Source: Anaerolineales bacterium (lineage in GTDB: Bacteria > Chloroflexota > Anaerolineae > Anaerolineales > Anaerolineaceae). From it: a DNA stretch of 8,320 nucleotides. The notes below the pieces were generated by a model. That model was not told the DNA's origin, did not search any database, and was given only the letters and a program-made list of their open reading frames with translations. Positions within the stretch are counted from its first letter, which is position 1, and each line of letters opens with the position of its first letter. The DNA is taken from NCBI GenBank assembly GCA_020060485.1, contig JAGVAB010000036.1:1-8320 (forward strand), in the 5' to 3' direction. This document shows, one piece after another, positions 1 through 6,173 of the stretch. The position numbers and the translations under genes are program-made.

Positions 1-58
1 CGGTTTTCCCTGCTCGGTTCTGTCGGTCTGTTCTTTCACATTTCGGACATGTTTTCAT
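1..58 (-). CDS. N-terminus of probable IS transposase (zinc-ribbon), cut by window edge
   Basis: Read on the minus strand from the ATG at 58-56, the 19 visible codons begin MKTCPKCE and continue to an N-R-A-G-K-T segment. A Cys-Pro-X-Cys knuckle at residues 4-7 followed by a short basic A-G-K-T stretch is the usual opening of the zinc-binding domain of IS1-type (InsA-like) and related transposases, where a second Cys pair would lie about 10 residues further on, outside the window. No strong Shine-Dalgarno is visible; there is only a weak AGAG just before the start and a TAAAAT -10-like box (rc of 64-69 region). Everything after codon 19 is missing, so the identity is inferred from the motif alone. 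Another small zinc-ribbon protein is the main alternative. Confidence 0.5.
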   Translation of the reverse strand, partial: MKTCPKCERTDRQNRAGKT

Positions 59-65
59 TTCTCTA

Positions 66-85
66 TTTTAGCCCAATTTTTAGCC
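66..85. repeat. Direct repeat TTTTAGCC x2, possible IS end region
   Basis: TTTTAGCC occurs at 66-73 and again at 78-85, a 12-bp period. A related CCCAATTT is found at 72-79 and 90-97. These lie just upstream of the leftward transposase-like start, where the terminal inverted repeat of an insertion sequence and a transposase-binding site are expected. The partner end and target duplication are outside the window, so assignment as an IS end is inference. Confidence 0.3.
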
Positions 86-95
86 ACTCCCCAAT

Positions 96-124
96 TTCCC
101 AAAAAAGTGAAAATATTGTATAAT
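96..124 (+). promoter_or_regulatory. Sigma-70-type promoter, outward from the IS-like end
   Basis: A TTCCCA -35-like box (96-101, 4 of 6 consensus) is followed after 17 bases by a perfect TATAAT (119-124). Transcription would start near 131 and run rightward through the gene-free stretch towards recX. It sits next to the putative IS end, so it could be an outward promoter carried by the element or the native recX promoter. Confidence 0.45.
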
Positions 125-427
125 ATGTATCTGGTTGGAATAGAACAGATGAATGATCTGTATTCAAAAGGATGCGGGTCTGGATTTTTTCAAGTTTTTG
201 ATGCTTTCATGTTTTTGCTCCTGTGGGAGTTTATGTTATTATGCAGGCCAGTATTGTCAAGATTTTCCGCACGATGGGACTGTAAAGCCTGAATGGAATT
301 GATGGAATAAATTGTTTCACTTGGCACAGTGGAATTAAACCGATTAAGAAATGTATACGACAGTGAGAATACCATCACGGCTTACTCGATTGACAAAATG
401 GCAGAAATTGCTTGATTTCACAGGCGG

Positions 428-464
428 ATGATATCCTGTTTTGTATCAAGTTAACAGATATCAT
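428..464. repeat. Inverted repeat, 12 bp arms with one bulged base
   Basis: ATGATATCCTGTT at 428-440 can pair with AACAGATATCAT at 453-464, leaving a single bulged C and a 12-base loop (441-452). No T-run follows, so it is not a good intrinsic terminator. It could be a dyad operator upstream of recX or a structural element of a leader RNA. It does not match the LexA boxes known to me (GAAC-type or CTGT-N8-ACAG). Confidence 0.4.
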
Positions 465-499
465 TTGATTGGCGCAAACAGAAAAAGAAAAGAACTTGC

Positions 500-540
500 A
501 ACAGCCGGACTCCATCGGGAAGTTTTCGGCTGTTTTTATT
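500..540 (+). terminator. Rho-independent terminator directly before recX
   Basis: AACAGCCG (500-507) pairs with CGGCTGTT (527-534) across a 19-base loop, and the stem runs into a T-rich tail (533-541). The T-tract ends one base before the recX ATG, so the stem-loop fills the position where a ribosome-binding site would normally be. It may end transcripts arriving from the left, or attenuate recX. Confidence 0.7.
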
Positions 541-541
541 T

Positions 542-1183
542 ATGAATCAAAAGATCACTGCTTTGAAGATTCAAAAAAGAAATCCCGAACGGGTGAATGT
601 GTACCTTGACGGAGAGTATGCTTTTGGGCTGGCAAAGATCGTTGCCATATGGCTGCATATTGGTCAGGAACTGGATGATGCCAAAATTGCCTCGTTAAAA
701 GACGAGGATGAAAGCGAAGTTGCCTACCAAAAGGCGCTGCATTTTTTGAGTTTCCGGCCGCGCTCTGAGGGCGAAGTGCGGCAGCGCCTGGCAAAACAGG
801 AGTATACCGAGAGTGTGATCGAGGCCACGATCAACCGATTGAAGGAGCAGCATTTCCTGGGAGACCAGCAATTTGCCTCCCTTTGGGTGGATAATCGCAG
901 TACGTTTCGTCCAAGAAGCCAGCGTATGCTGGCGATGGAGCTGAGGAACAAAGGGGTGGAAGAAGATGTGATCTTTTCAGCATTAGAAACAGCTGAAGAT
1001 GATGAAGTGCTGGCTTACCAGGCGGGGCAAAAATATGTGCGCCGGCTGGCAGGTCTGGACTGGCAAAATTTTCGCCAGCGTTTGACAGGTTATTTGGGGC
1101 GGCGCGGTTTTTCTTATGGCATCGCGGCGCCGGTAGTTCGTCGCCTTTGGGCTGAATTTAATTCGGAAGAGGACGAACTTTAA
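542..1183 (+). CDS. recX: Regulatory protein RecX
   Basis: RecX binds RecA filaments in the cytoplasm and limits or reshapes RecA activity in recombination and the SOS response. The 213-residue product has the family plan: an N-terminal beta-type segment (about 1-45, with V-N-V-Y-L-D-G-E-Y-A-F-G-L) and then three tandem three-helix repeats at about 61-108, 109-155 and 160-205. The repeats show typical RecX signatures such as F-R-P-R-S-E-G-E-V-R-Q-R-L and F-L-G-D-Q-Q-F-A. The length is normal. The start is set by the family-like beginning (ITALKIQKRNPERVNVY); upstream in-frame codons offer no ATG, GTG or TTG nearby. No Shine-Dalgarno is visible, because the terminator hairpin at 500-540 occupies that region, which is odd. 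recA is not adjacent. rny follows 35 bases later, suggesting an operon. Confidence 0.92.
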   Translation: MNQKITALKIQKRNPERVNVYLDGEYAFGLAKIVAIWLHIGQELDDAKIASLKDEDESEVAYQKALHFLSFRPRSEGEVRQRLAKQEYTESVIEATINRLKEQHFLGDQQFASLWVDNRSTFRPRSQRMLAMELRNKGVEEDVIFSALETAEDDEVLAYQAGQKYVRRLAGLDWQNFRQRLTGYLGRRGFSYGIAAPVVRRLWAEFNSEEDEL

Positions 1184-1218
1184 GGATTATCAATGAGAAT
1201 GGACAAATGAGGAATTAA

Positions 1219-2751
1219 ATGATGAATAGTAATTTTCTACTTTGGGTTATTCTGGGCAGCCTGATTGTGACAGCCGTCTTGGTATTTGTGTTTGTGCAGA
1301 TATTCAAGAATCGCTATCGCAAGAACCGCGAAAATGAAGCAGATGTTTTGCTTCGTCAGGCGCAGGAAAAAGCCAGGGCAATGGAACTGGAAGCCAAGGA
1401 TAACGCGATCCGCATACTGCAAAATTCGGAAGAGGAACTTGCCCGACGCAGAGGCGAGCTGAACCAGGAAGAGGAACGATTGCAGCGCCGGCGCAGTGAG
1501 CTGGACAACCGCCTGGATCGACTGGAACAAAAAGAAACTGCTTTGAACAAGCGTCAAAGTTCCATTGACCGCAAGGCAAATGAAATTGAAAAGCGCGAGG
1601 AAGAGCAGATCGTTGAACTGGAACGGGTTGCTCAGATGACCAGTGAAGAGGCACACCAGGAACTACTGGCTTATGCAGAAAAAGAAGCCCAGGCTGATGT
1701 GGCACGCATCATCCGGCAGATTGAAAACGAGGCCCGACAGGAAGGCGACAAACGCGCGCGGGAGATCATCGCCGATTCAATCCAGCGGGTGGCTTCGGAT
1801 CATGTGGCCGAGGTGGCGACCAAGGTGGTGCCGCTGCCCAATGAGGAAATGAAGGGCCGGATTGTGGGCCGCAATGGGCGTAATATCCGCGCTTTTGAGC
1901 AGGCAGCAGGGGTGGACGTGATCGTGGATGATACTCCGGAGGCGGTGACCATCTCGTGTTTTGATTCGGTGCGCCGCGAGATTGCCCGCCGGTCGCTGGA
2001 ACGTTTGATCCTGGATGGACGCATTCATCCGGCCTACATTGAAAAGATACTGGAAGAAGAGCAGCGCGAAATGGAACGCTCGCTGGTTGAGGCTGGCGAG
2101 GAAGCTGCCTTTGATGCGGGCATTGCCGGGCTTCATCCTGAAATCATCAAGAAGATGGGGCGCTTGAAGTTCCGTACTTCTTATGGACAGAATCAACTGG
2201 CGCATGCTGTGGAGACCTCCAAGCTGGCTTCGGTGATTGCGGCCGAACTGGGCGCCAATGTGGAAGTGGCCAAAGTGGGCGGCTTTTTGCATGACCTGGG
2301 AAAGTCCATGGATCATAATACTGAAGGGACGCATGCCCAACTGGGCGCTGAATTTGCCAAGCGCTATGGCATACACCAGTCGGTGGTGAATATTATTGCA
2401 TCACATCACCGCGAAGTGGAACAGGATAGTGTTGAGGCGGTGATCGTTGAAGCGGCGGATGCCATCTCTGGAGCACGGCCAGGCGCAAGGCGCGAAGATC
2501 TGGAACAGTACATCAAACGATTGCGCGCCCTGGAAGATATTGCCAATTCCTACAAGGGTGTTGAACAGAGCTATGCCATTCAGGCAGGGCGCGAAGTGCG
2601 AATCATGGTCAAGCCGGAAGACATTGACGATTTGACGGCGACCCGCCTGGCGCGGGATATTGCCCGCAATATTGAAGAGAGCATGCAATATCCGGGGCAG
2701 ATCAAAGTTACTGTGATCCGCGAGACGCGGGCGGTGGACTTCGCCAAGTAA
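1219..2751 (+). CDS. rny: Ribonuclease Y
   Basis: RNase Y is a membrane-anchored endoribonuclease that starts mRNA decay in bacteria of this type. The 510-residue protein is complete (family about 510-520). In order it has one N-terminal membrane helix (about residues 6-28), a long charged coiled coil (about 30-150), a KH RNA-binding domain around 205-270 with the G-R-N-G loop at 217-220 (most relatives have GREG), and an HD domain. In the HD domain, His-Asp at 358-359 lies within G-F-L-H-D-L-G-K, and further metal-site candidates are H328 and the H-H pair at 396-397. A GAGGA ribosome site at 1209-1213 precedes two adjacent ATGs (1219 and 1222); spacing fits either, so residue 1 is uncertain by one codon. 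It follows recX closely and ends before a bidirectional terminator. Confidence 0.97.
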   Translation: MMNSNFLLWVILGSLIVTAVLVFVFVQIFKNRYRKNRENEADVLLRQAQEKARAMELEAKDNAIRILQNSEEELARRRGELNQEEERLQRRRSELDNRLDRLEQKETALNKRQSSIDRKANEIEKREEEQIVELERVAQMTSEEAHQELLAYAEKEAQADVARIIRQIENEARQEGDKRAREIIADSIQRVASDHVAEVATKVVPLPNEEMKGRIVGRNGRNIRAFEQAAGVDVIVDDTPEAVTISCFDSVRREIARRSLERLILDGRIHPAYIEKILEEEQREMERSLVEAGEEAAFDAGIAGLHPEIIKKMGRLKFRTSYGQNQLAHAVETSKLASVIAAELGANVEVAKVGGFLHDLGKSMDHNTEGTHAQLGAEFAKRYGIHQSVVNIIASHHREVEQDSVEAVIVEAADAISGARPGARREDLEQYIKRLRALEDIANSYKGVEQSYAIQAGREVRIMVKPEDIDDLTATRLARDIARNIEESMQYPGQIKVTVIRETRAVDFAK

Positions 2752-2769
2752 AAAAATGCCAATGAAATC

Positions 2770-2808
2770 AAAATCGGAGCGGCGTTTTCAAGCGCTGCCC
2801 CGATTTTT
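2770..2808. terminator. Bidirectional intrinsic terminator between convergent genes
   Basis: AATCGGAGCGGCG (2772-2784) pairs with CGCTGCCCCGATT (2793-2805), with one A-C mismatch, one G-T wobble and the loop TTTTCAAG. A T-run follows on the + strand, and an A-rich stretch on the left gives a T-rich tail on the - strand. It would end rny from the left and the MBL-fold gene from the right. Confidence 0.85.
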
Positions 2809-2823
2809 CGTTTAAGGGGGGAA

Positions 2824-3459
2824 TTACAGAAAAGGATTTTCGGCTGCTTCCTCGCCAACGGAAGTGGATGGCCCGTGGCCGGTGAACAGCTTTGTTTTGG
2901 GGGGCAAGGTCAGGATCTGGGTGTGGATGCTGTTGATCAAGGCGGGGTAGCTGCCACCGGGGAAATCTGTACGACCAATGGAGCGCTGGAAGATGACGTC
3001 ACCGGAGAAAGCTGCGGCCGCATCGGGCACATAAAAGATGACTTGTCCGCCGCTGGAATGACCGGGGCAGTGGCGGACTTCCACCGTGTAGCTGCCAATC
3101 GTGAGGATTTGCCCATGTTCGAAAAACAAGGTCGGTTCAGGCTGCGGGGGAATATCAAGGCCAAAGAAGTTCGCTGCTCCTGAGTTGTGATAGAGATCAA
3201 GTTCCAGAGGGTGTAAGCCAACGGTCGGCGGAGGGGTGATAGCCTGGCATACTTCGGCGGCACCGGCTATGTGGTCAAAATGGGCGTGGGTGATCCAGAT
3301 GGCCTTGAGGTTGAGGTTTTTTTCTTCGATCTCCTTAAGCATGATACGGCTGCCTTCAGGGGGATCGATGATCACGGCTTCCCGGGAGGCAGGATCAAAG
3401 ACGAGATAGGTATTGGTTTGAACCGGACCAAGAACATAACGGGAGATGGACAGGGGCAT
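2824..3459 (-). CDS. MBL-fold metallo-hydrolase (glyoxalase II-like)
   Basis: This 211-residue cytoplasmic protein belongs to the metallo-beta-lactamase fold, closest in style to the hydroxyacylglutathione hydrolase / YcbL group that hydrolyses thioesters such as S-lactoyl-thiols. The metal-binding motif T-H-A-H-F-D-H is at 57-63 (H58, H60, D62, H63). The further ligands are H134 (C-P-G-H-S-S-G), D154 (F-S-G-D) and H195 (T-G-H-G). The F-Q-R-S-I-G-R-T-D-F-P-G-G segment at 157-169 is typical of the YcbL-type subgroup. There is no signal peptide. The start is supported by an AAGGA ribosome site nine bases upstream, inside a small hairpin. Its physiological substrate cannot be read from sequence; calling it glyoxalase II outright would be over-precise. 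It converges on rny and diverges from the PHP gene. Confidence 0.9.
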   Translation of the reverse strand: MPLSISRYVLGPVQTNTYLVFDPASREAVIIDPPEGSRIMLKEIEEKNLNLKAIWITHAHFDHIAGAAEVCQAITPPPTVGLHPLELDLYHNSGAANFFGLDIPPQPEPTLFFEHGQILTIGSYTVEVRHCPGHSSGGQVIFYVPDAAAAFSGDVIFQRSIGRTDFPGGSYPALINSIHTQILTLPPKTKLFTGHGPSTSVGEEAAENPFL

Positions 3460-3474
3460 AAGGAAATATCCTTA
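3459..3474 (-). promoter_or_regulatory. Ribosome-binding site inside a small hairpin
   Basis: On the minus strand TAAGGA (3474-3469) pairs with TCCTTA (3464-3459) around the 4-base loop TATT. The stem contains the Shine-Dalgarno AAGGA of the MBL-fold gene and the A of its ATG. Six mostly A-T pairs make it weak, but it could make initiation sensitive to temperature or ribosome supply. Confidence 0.35.
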
Positions 3475-3529
3475 GAAAGATGAGGGGGGTGAGTGAATAG
3501 TTTGGAAATGTCGGAAAGAACTTTTGCAA

Positions 3530-3558
3530 AGGATACTCTGAATAGGAAAAACAGGCAA
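3530..3558 (-). promoter_or_regulatory. Candidate promoter for the MBL-fold gene
   Basis: On the minus strand TTGCCT (3558-3553, 4 of 6 to the -35 consensus) and TATCCT (3535-3530, 4 of 6 to the -10) are 17 bases apart. Transcription would start near 3523, about 65 bases before the start codon. The match is moderate only. Confidence 0.35.
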
Positions 3559-3569
3559 GGCTGTTTTTT
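3547..3569. repeat. Perfect 8-bp hairpin with T-run in the divergent region
   Basis: AAAAACAG (3547-3554) pairs with CTGTTTTT (3561-3568) around a GCAAGG loop. It is terminator-like on both strands, but no known gene ends here and it overlaps the candidate MBL-gene promoter. It may prevent transcripts from crossing the divergent region, or act as an operator. Confidence 0.35.
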
Positions 3570-3607
3570 GGGGAGAATCTCATTTCGCTGTGAACAATTT
3601 CACTTCC

Positions 3608-3625
3608 TGTTAAGAGATGTTAAGA
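3608..3625. promoter_or_regulatory. Tandem TGTTAAGA repeat, possible regulator site
   Basis: TGTTAAGA is repeated exactly at 3608-3615 and 3618-3625, one helical turn apart. A diverged copy, TGTTGAAG, is at 3661-3668, and an inverted TTCTTAAC at 3671-3678 mirrors GTTAAGAA at 3619-3626. Tandem half-sites with about 10-11 bp period are typical of OmpR/PhoB-family response regulators. The placement upstream of the PHP gene is consistent with control of that gene; the regulator is unknown. Confidence 0.35.
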
Positions 3626-3688
3626 AATCTTTGCAAAATCGAAATCAAATCTTAAAGAAATGTTGAAGCCTTCTTAACGCTTGGCGGG

Positions 3689-3694
3689 TATAGT
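3689..3694 (+). promoter_or_regulatory. Candidate -10 box for the PHP gene
   Basis: TATAGT (5 of 6 to the -10 consensus) lies about 110 bases before the PHP gene. The nearest -35-like sequence, TTGAAG at 3663-3668, is 20 bases away, longer than normal, so the promoter may need an activator or may be misassigned. Confidence 0.3.
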
Positions 3695-3800
3695 GAGCAG
3701 GTGGAGCAAATCATTAAGGACTCTGCCAGTTTGTCCGGACATCATATTGCCGGGCGACTGAAAATGGACAAATGGATTTAAGACAATACAGGAGAACATT

Positions 3801-4562
3801 ATGGGACTCGCAGATCTGCATATTCATACGATCCACAGTTATGATGGAACCAGCAGTATTTCTGCTGTTTTGAAACATGTTGTTGAGCATACAAATTTGA
3901 ATGTTATCGCCATCACAGACCACGATACAATGAGCGGAGTTCAGCATGCTATGGAATTGGGGCCGCATTATGGTATTGAGGTGGTGCCTGGATGTGAAGT
4001 GTCCACGGCAGATGGGCATTTGCTGGCCTTGTTTGTTGGACAAGCGCCCGAGCCTGGGCAGACCCTTGTGGAAACTGCGCTGAGGATCGCTGACATGGGC
4101 GGGATTTGTATTGCTGCTCATCCCACAGCGCGCGGTACAAGCAGCCTGAGCTTTGAAACGATCAGAAATGCTCTGGAAGTACAGGGCGTCTCCAATGCCC
4201 TGGTGGGTGTGGAGGCAGTCAATGGCGGATTGGTATATACACGCCGCAATTCCCTGGTTTCCGAACAGGCACGACAACTGCCGCTGGCACAGGTTGGGAA
4301 TAGTGACGCCCATGTTTTATTGACCATTGGGCAAGGAAAGACAGAATTTGAAGGCAGGACAGCCATGGATCTGCGCCGGGCGCTGGAAGACAATGCCACA
4401 GTTGCTCATATGGGTAAAGGACTGGACGGAATAGGCGTGCTGCGTTCATATATTCCGCGTTATCTGTTGCGGAAGTTGGGTTGGACAGAATGGAATGCTG
4501 ACCCCAGCCAGCCAATACAAATGGTGCGCGTGCCGCACACCGAGATGCCCATTCTTTTTTAA
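3801..4562 (+). CDS. PHP-domain metal-dependent phosphoesterase
   Basis: This 253-residue cytoplasmic protein has the polymerase-and-histidinol-phosphatase (PHP) fold of the stand-alone TrpH/YciV-type group. Characterised relatives hydrolyse 3',5'-bisphosphate nucleosides or short RNA 5' ends, but the substrate here is not established. Metal-binding motifs appear in order: D-L-H-I-H (H7, H9) with D15; T-D-H-D at 39-42 (D40, H41); E66 in P-G-C-E-V-S; H107 in A-A-H-P-T; and N-S-D-A-H at 167-171 (D169, H171). All metal-ligand positions of the fold appear present. Residues from about 205 form a short C-terminal tail I do not recognise. The AGGAG ribosome site at 3790-3794, six bases before ATG, fixes the start. 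It appears monocistronic, facing the peptidase gene. Confidence 0.88.
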   Translation: MGLADLHIHTIHSYDGTSSISAVLKHVVEHTNLNVIAITDHDTMSGVQHAMELGPHYGIEVVPGCEVSTADGHLLALFVGQAPEPGQTLVETALRIADMGGICIAAHPTARGTSSLSFETIRNALEVQGVSNALVGVEAVNGGLVYTRRNSLVSEQARQLPLAQVGNSDAHVLLTIGQGKTEFEGRTAMDLRRALEDNATVAHMGKGLDGIGVLRSYIPRYLLRKLGWTEWNADPSQPIQMVRVPHTEMPILF

Positions 4563-4596
4563 AGAACCGCCGCATACTGCTCCTGTAAAATTTATT

Positions 4597-4636
4597 GCTT
4601 GCGGAATACCCCGCAGCTTGCTGCAATGTGGGGCGG
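4597..4636. repeat. REP-like palindrome (CCCCGCAGCTTGCTGC type), degenerate
   Basis: GCAGC-TT-GCTGC (4613-4624) is a perfect palindrome with a two-base centre. It is flanked by CCCC (4609-4612) and GGGG (4630-4633), which extend the stem apart from a 5-base insert (4625-4629). The preceding GCTTGCGGAATA and this palindrome resemble the extragenic repeats associated with REP-associated tyrosine (Y1) transposases, as I recall them from other genomes. It may also act as a terminator-like 3' structure for the PHP gene. Confidence 0.45.
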
Positions 4637-4693
4637 TAGACTCGCAGGGTTCAAAGCTTTTGAGGTGCTTGACGTTTTTTCTTAGCCGTAATG

Positions 4694-4713
4694 CCCGCGA
4701 GCTTGCTCCGAGG
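4694..4713. repeat. Second REP-like palindrome, GAGC-TT-GCTC core
   Basis: The core GAGCTTGCTC (4699-4708) has the same AGCTTGCT centre as the palindrome about 85 bases upstream. It is flanked by CCCGC and CGAGG, which pair poorly. It looks like a decayed second copy of the same type of extragenic element. The 4563-4851 gap otherwise holds only one short ORF. Confidence 0.4.
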
Positions 4714-4763
4714 ATAGGCGAAGAAAAGTCACCGGATTTATTAAAACCCCAACTGAGGTGACA

Positions 4764-4841
4764 ATGAATTCTCCAGGAGTCACATCGGCTTCCACAAGGG
4801 AGCAAATGCAAGCTCAATCAGCGATTTGGTTTGAACAATGA
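4764..4841 (+). CDS. Possible 25-residue small protein
   Basis: An ATG at 4764 opens a 25-codon frame starting MNSPGVTSAS and ending with TGA at 4839-4841. It has a good GAGGTGA ribosome-site sequence at 4755-4761. The peptide is hydrophilic with no membrane segment or recognised motif, and it lies in the gap between two converging genes, stopping ten bases before the end of the peptidase gene. The ribosome site is the only positive evidence; chance occurrence is quite possible. Confidence 0.22.
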   Translation: MNSPGVTSASTREQMQAQSAIWFEQ

Positions 4842-4851
4842 GCAGCTGCGA

Positions 4852-5958
4852 TCAACCAGCTTTGAACAATTCACGCGGCAGAGTGGTCAGGCTTTGGGCA
4901 CCATTGGCGGTGATGACCATGTCATCTTCGATACGCACACCTCCCAGGCCAGAGATGTAGATGCCAGGCTCGACGGTGAACACATTGCCGGGCAGCAGGA
5001 TCGTTTCATTTTCGCCGAACATATAGGGCGGCTCATGAGCTTCCATGCCGAGGCCATGACCGACGCGGTGGTTAAATTGCGGTCCGTAACCGGCGGCAGT
5101 GATCACCCGGCGGGCGGCCTGATCAATGTGGCCGGCGGAAACACCCGGACGGCAGGCAGCCCGTCCGGCAGTATTGGCCTGGTGGACGATATCGGCGATG
5201 TTTTGCAGTTCGGGGGAGATGTGACCGACGGCAACGGTGCGGGTGATGTCGGAGCAGTAGCCATTAAACCTGGCTCCCCAATCGATGACGATCAAATCCC
5301 CGACCGAGAGCTGGCGGTCGGTGGGCACAGCGTGGGGGTCGGCTGTATTTAAGGGGCCGCTGGCAACGATGGGTGCGAAGGGAAAATCAGGTTGCGAGCC
5401 GTGGCGCAGGAGCTGGGCGGAAAGTTCGGCGGCAATCTCCAGTTCGCTGGTTCCGATCTTAATTGCAGGCAGGGTATCCAGAAAGGCGTCCTGGGCGATT
5501 TGGGCGGCGCGGCGCATGTGTTCAATTTCGTCATCATCCTTGACGGTGCGCAGGCTGGAGAGGATGTCTTCGGCGGAGATAAATTTTGAGTCCGGGAAGG
5601 CGTTCTGCAGGTAGTTCAACTCAAGGAATCGCAGGGCGGTGGGTTCGACGCCAATCGTTTGCGGGACATTGCCCAACCGATGGCGGGCCGTGAGAAATGC
5701 CGTCTGCCAATGGTCGGGGTTGTCATCGTAGGGGATGGCTTCCAGAGGCATGGTGGAGTGGCTGAGTTTGTTGGCTTCGAGTTCGGCAAGGATGATGACG
5801 GGCTGGCCGTGGGCCGGGATGAGCATAACGGTAGGGCGTTCGCTGGTATGGAAATGCAGCCCGGTGAGGTAGGTGAGGGAAGCGCCGGGGTTGAGGGCCA
5901 GCATTTCCAATCCGGCTGCTTGCATGTTTTGGGTGAGTTTTGAGATGCGATCGATCAT
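4852..5958 (-). CDS. Xaa-Pro peptidase, M24 family
   Basis: This enzyme is expected to cleave peptides next to proline in the cytoplasm (Xaa-Pro dipeptidase or aminopeptidase, M24B). The 368-residue length fits the PepQ/YpdF-like group. The N-terminal creatinase-type domain spans about residues 1-130 and the pita-bread catalytic domain about 140-368. All five dinuclear metal ligands are visible: D226 (V-I-D-W-G-A), D237 (C-S-D-I-T-R-T), H301 (R-V-G-H-G-L-G), E330 (T-V-E-P-G-I-Y) and E344 (R-I-E-D-D). The start is fixed by an AGGAGG ribosome site (5974-5969 on the minus strand) ten bases upstream. It has no signal peptide. It converges with the PHP gene and diverges from the tRNA genes. Exact substrate preference (dipeptides versus longer peptides) cannot be told. 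Confidence 0.93.
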   Translation of the reverse strand: MIDRISKLTQNMQAAGLEMLALNPGASLTYLTGLHFHTSERPTVMLIPAHGQPVIILAELEANKLSHSTMPLEAIPYDDNPDHWQTAFLTARHRLGNVPQTIGVEPTALRFLELNYLQNAFPDSKFISAEDILSSLRTVKDDDEIEHMRRAAQIAQDAFLDTLPAIKIGTSELEIAAELSAQLLRHGSQPDFPFAPIVASGPLNTADPHAVPTDRQLSVGDLIVIDWGARFNGYCSDITRTVAVGHISPELQNIADIVHQANTAGRAACRPGVSAGHIDQAARRVITAAGYGPQFNHRVGHGLGMEAHEPPYMFGENETILLPGNVFTVEPGIYISGLGGVRIEDDMVITANGAQSLTTLPRELFKAG

Positions 5959-5981
5959 TTTGTGGGTTCCTCCTGCGCACG

Positions 5982-5987
5982 ATTATA
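5982..5987 (-). promoter_or_regulatory. -10 box for the peptidase gene
   Basis: A perfect TATAAT on the minus strand (5987-5982) lies just upstream of the AGGAGG ribosome site, predicting a leader of only about 17 nt. I see no matching -35 hexamer at 16-18 bases, so activity without a helper is uncertain. Confidence 0.4.
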
Positions 5988-6126
5988 CGCCTGAATGGAT
6001 TTGCTGAGGGGGTATCAGGCTGGCTGGGGGTGCTGGCAATCAGGTGAAGGCAAAACGCTTAACCTGCGGCGGGTTCGGGCTGTGAGGTTGGGTGTGAGGC
6101 GTGAGATGATCGACTTTATGAATTCC

Positions 6127-6155
6127 TTGACAGGCGGGCAGGGTTCTAGTAGAAT
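6127..6155 (+). promoter_or_regulatory. Strong sigma-70-type promoter for the tRNA genes
   Basis: A consensus TTGACA (6127-6132), a 17-base spacer and TAGAAT (6150-6155, 5 of 6) predict a start near 6162, about 12 bases before the first tRNA. This is the best promoter in the window and fits a highly expressed stable-RNA unit. Confidence 0.8.
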
Positions 6156-6173
6156 ACTGCTTGCCCTTGACGA

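Larger units (their letters stand above)
59..541. other. Intergenic region without a convincing gene
   Basis: This 480-base stretch is AT-rich and has no ORF with a credible start, ribosome site or recognisable protein. The short frames at 107-292 (+) and 190-378 (-) lack Shine-Dalgarno sequences and resemble no family. It holds a promoter-like pair (96-124), a bulged inverted repeat (428-464) and an intrinsic terminator (500-540). Together these could define a small RNA of about 410 nt or a long attenuated leader for recX. No tRNA or known riboswitch was recognised. Confidence 0.5.

Noticed and set aside
190..378. 62-residue minus-strand frame in the first intergenic region
   Set aside because: No ribosome site, no motif and low-complexity composition typical of non-coding DNA.
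390..418. TTGACA as a promoter -35 for recX
   Set aside because: The hexamer at 17 bases' distance (TGATTT) matches the -10 consensus at only two positions.
1193..1210. Five-codon leader peptide between recX and rny
   Set aside because: No ribosome site and no attenuator structure; probably chance.
1777..2376. 199-residue minus-strand frame inside rny
   Set aside because: It is fully antisense to the KH and HD domains of RNase Y and has no family resemblance.
4831..5352. 173-residue frame on the + strand
   Set aside because: It lies antisense to the well-supported M24 peptidase, has no recognisable domain and starts at a TTG without a ribosome site.
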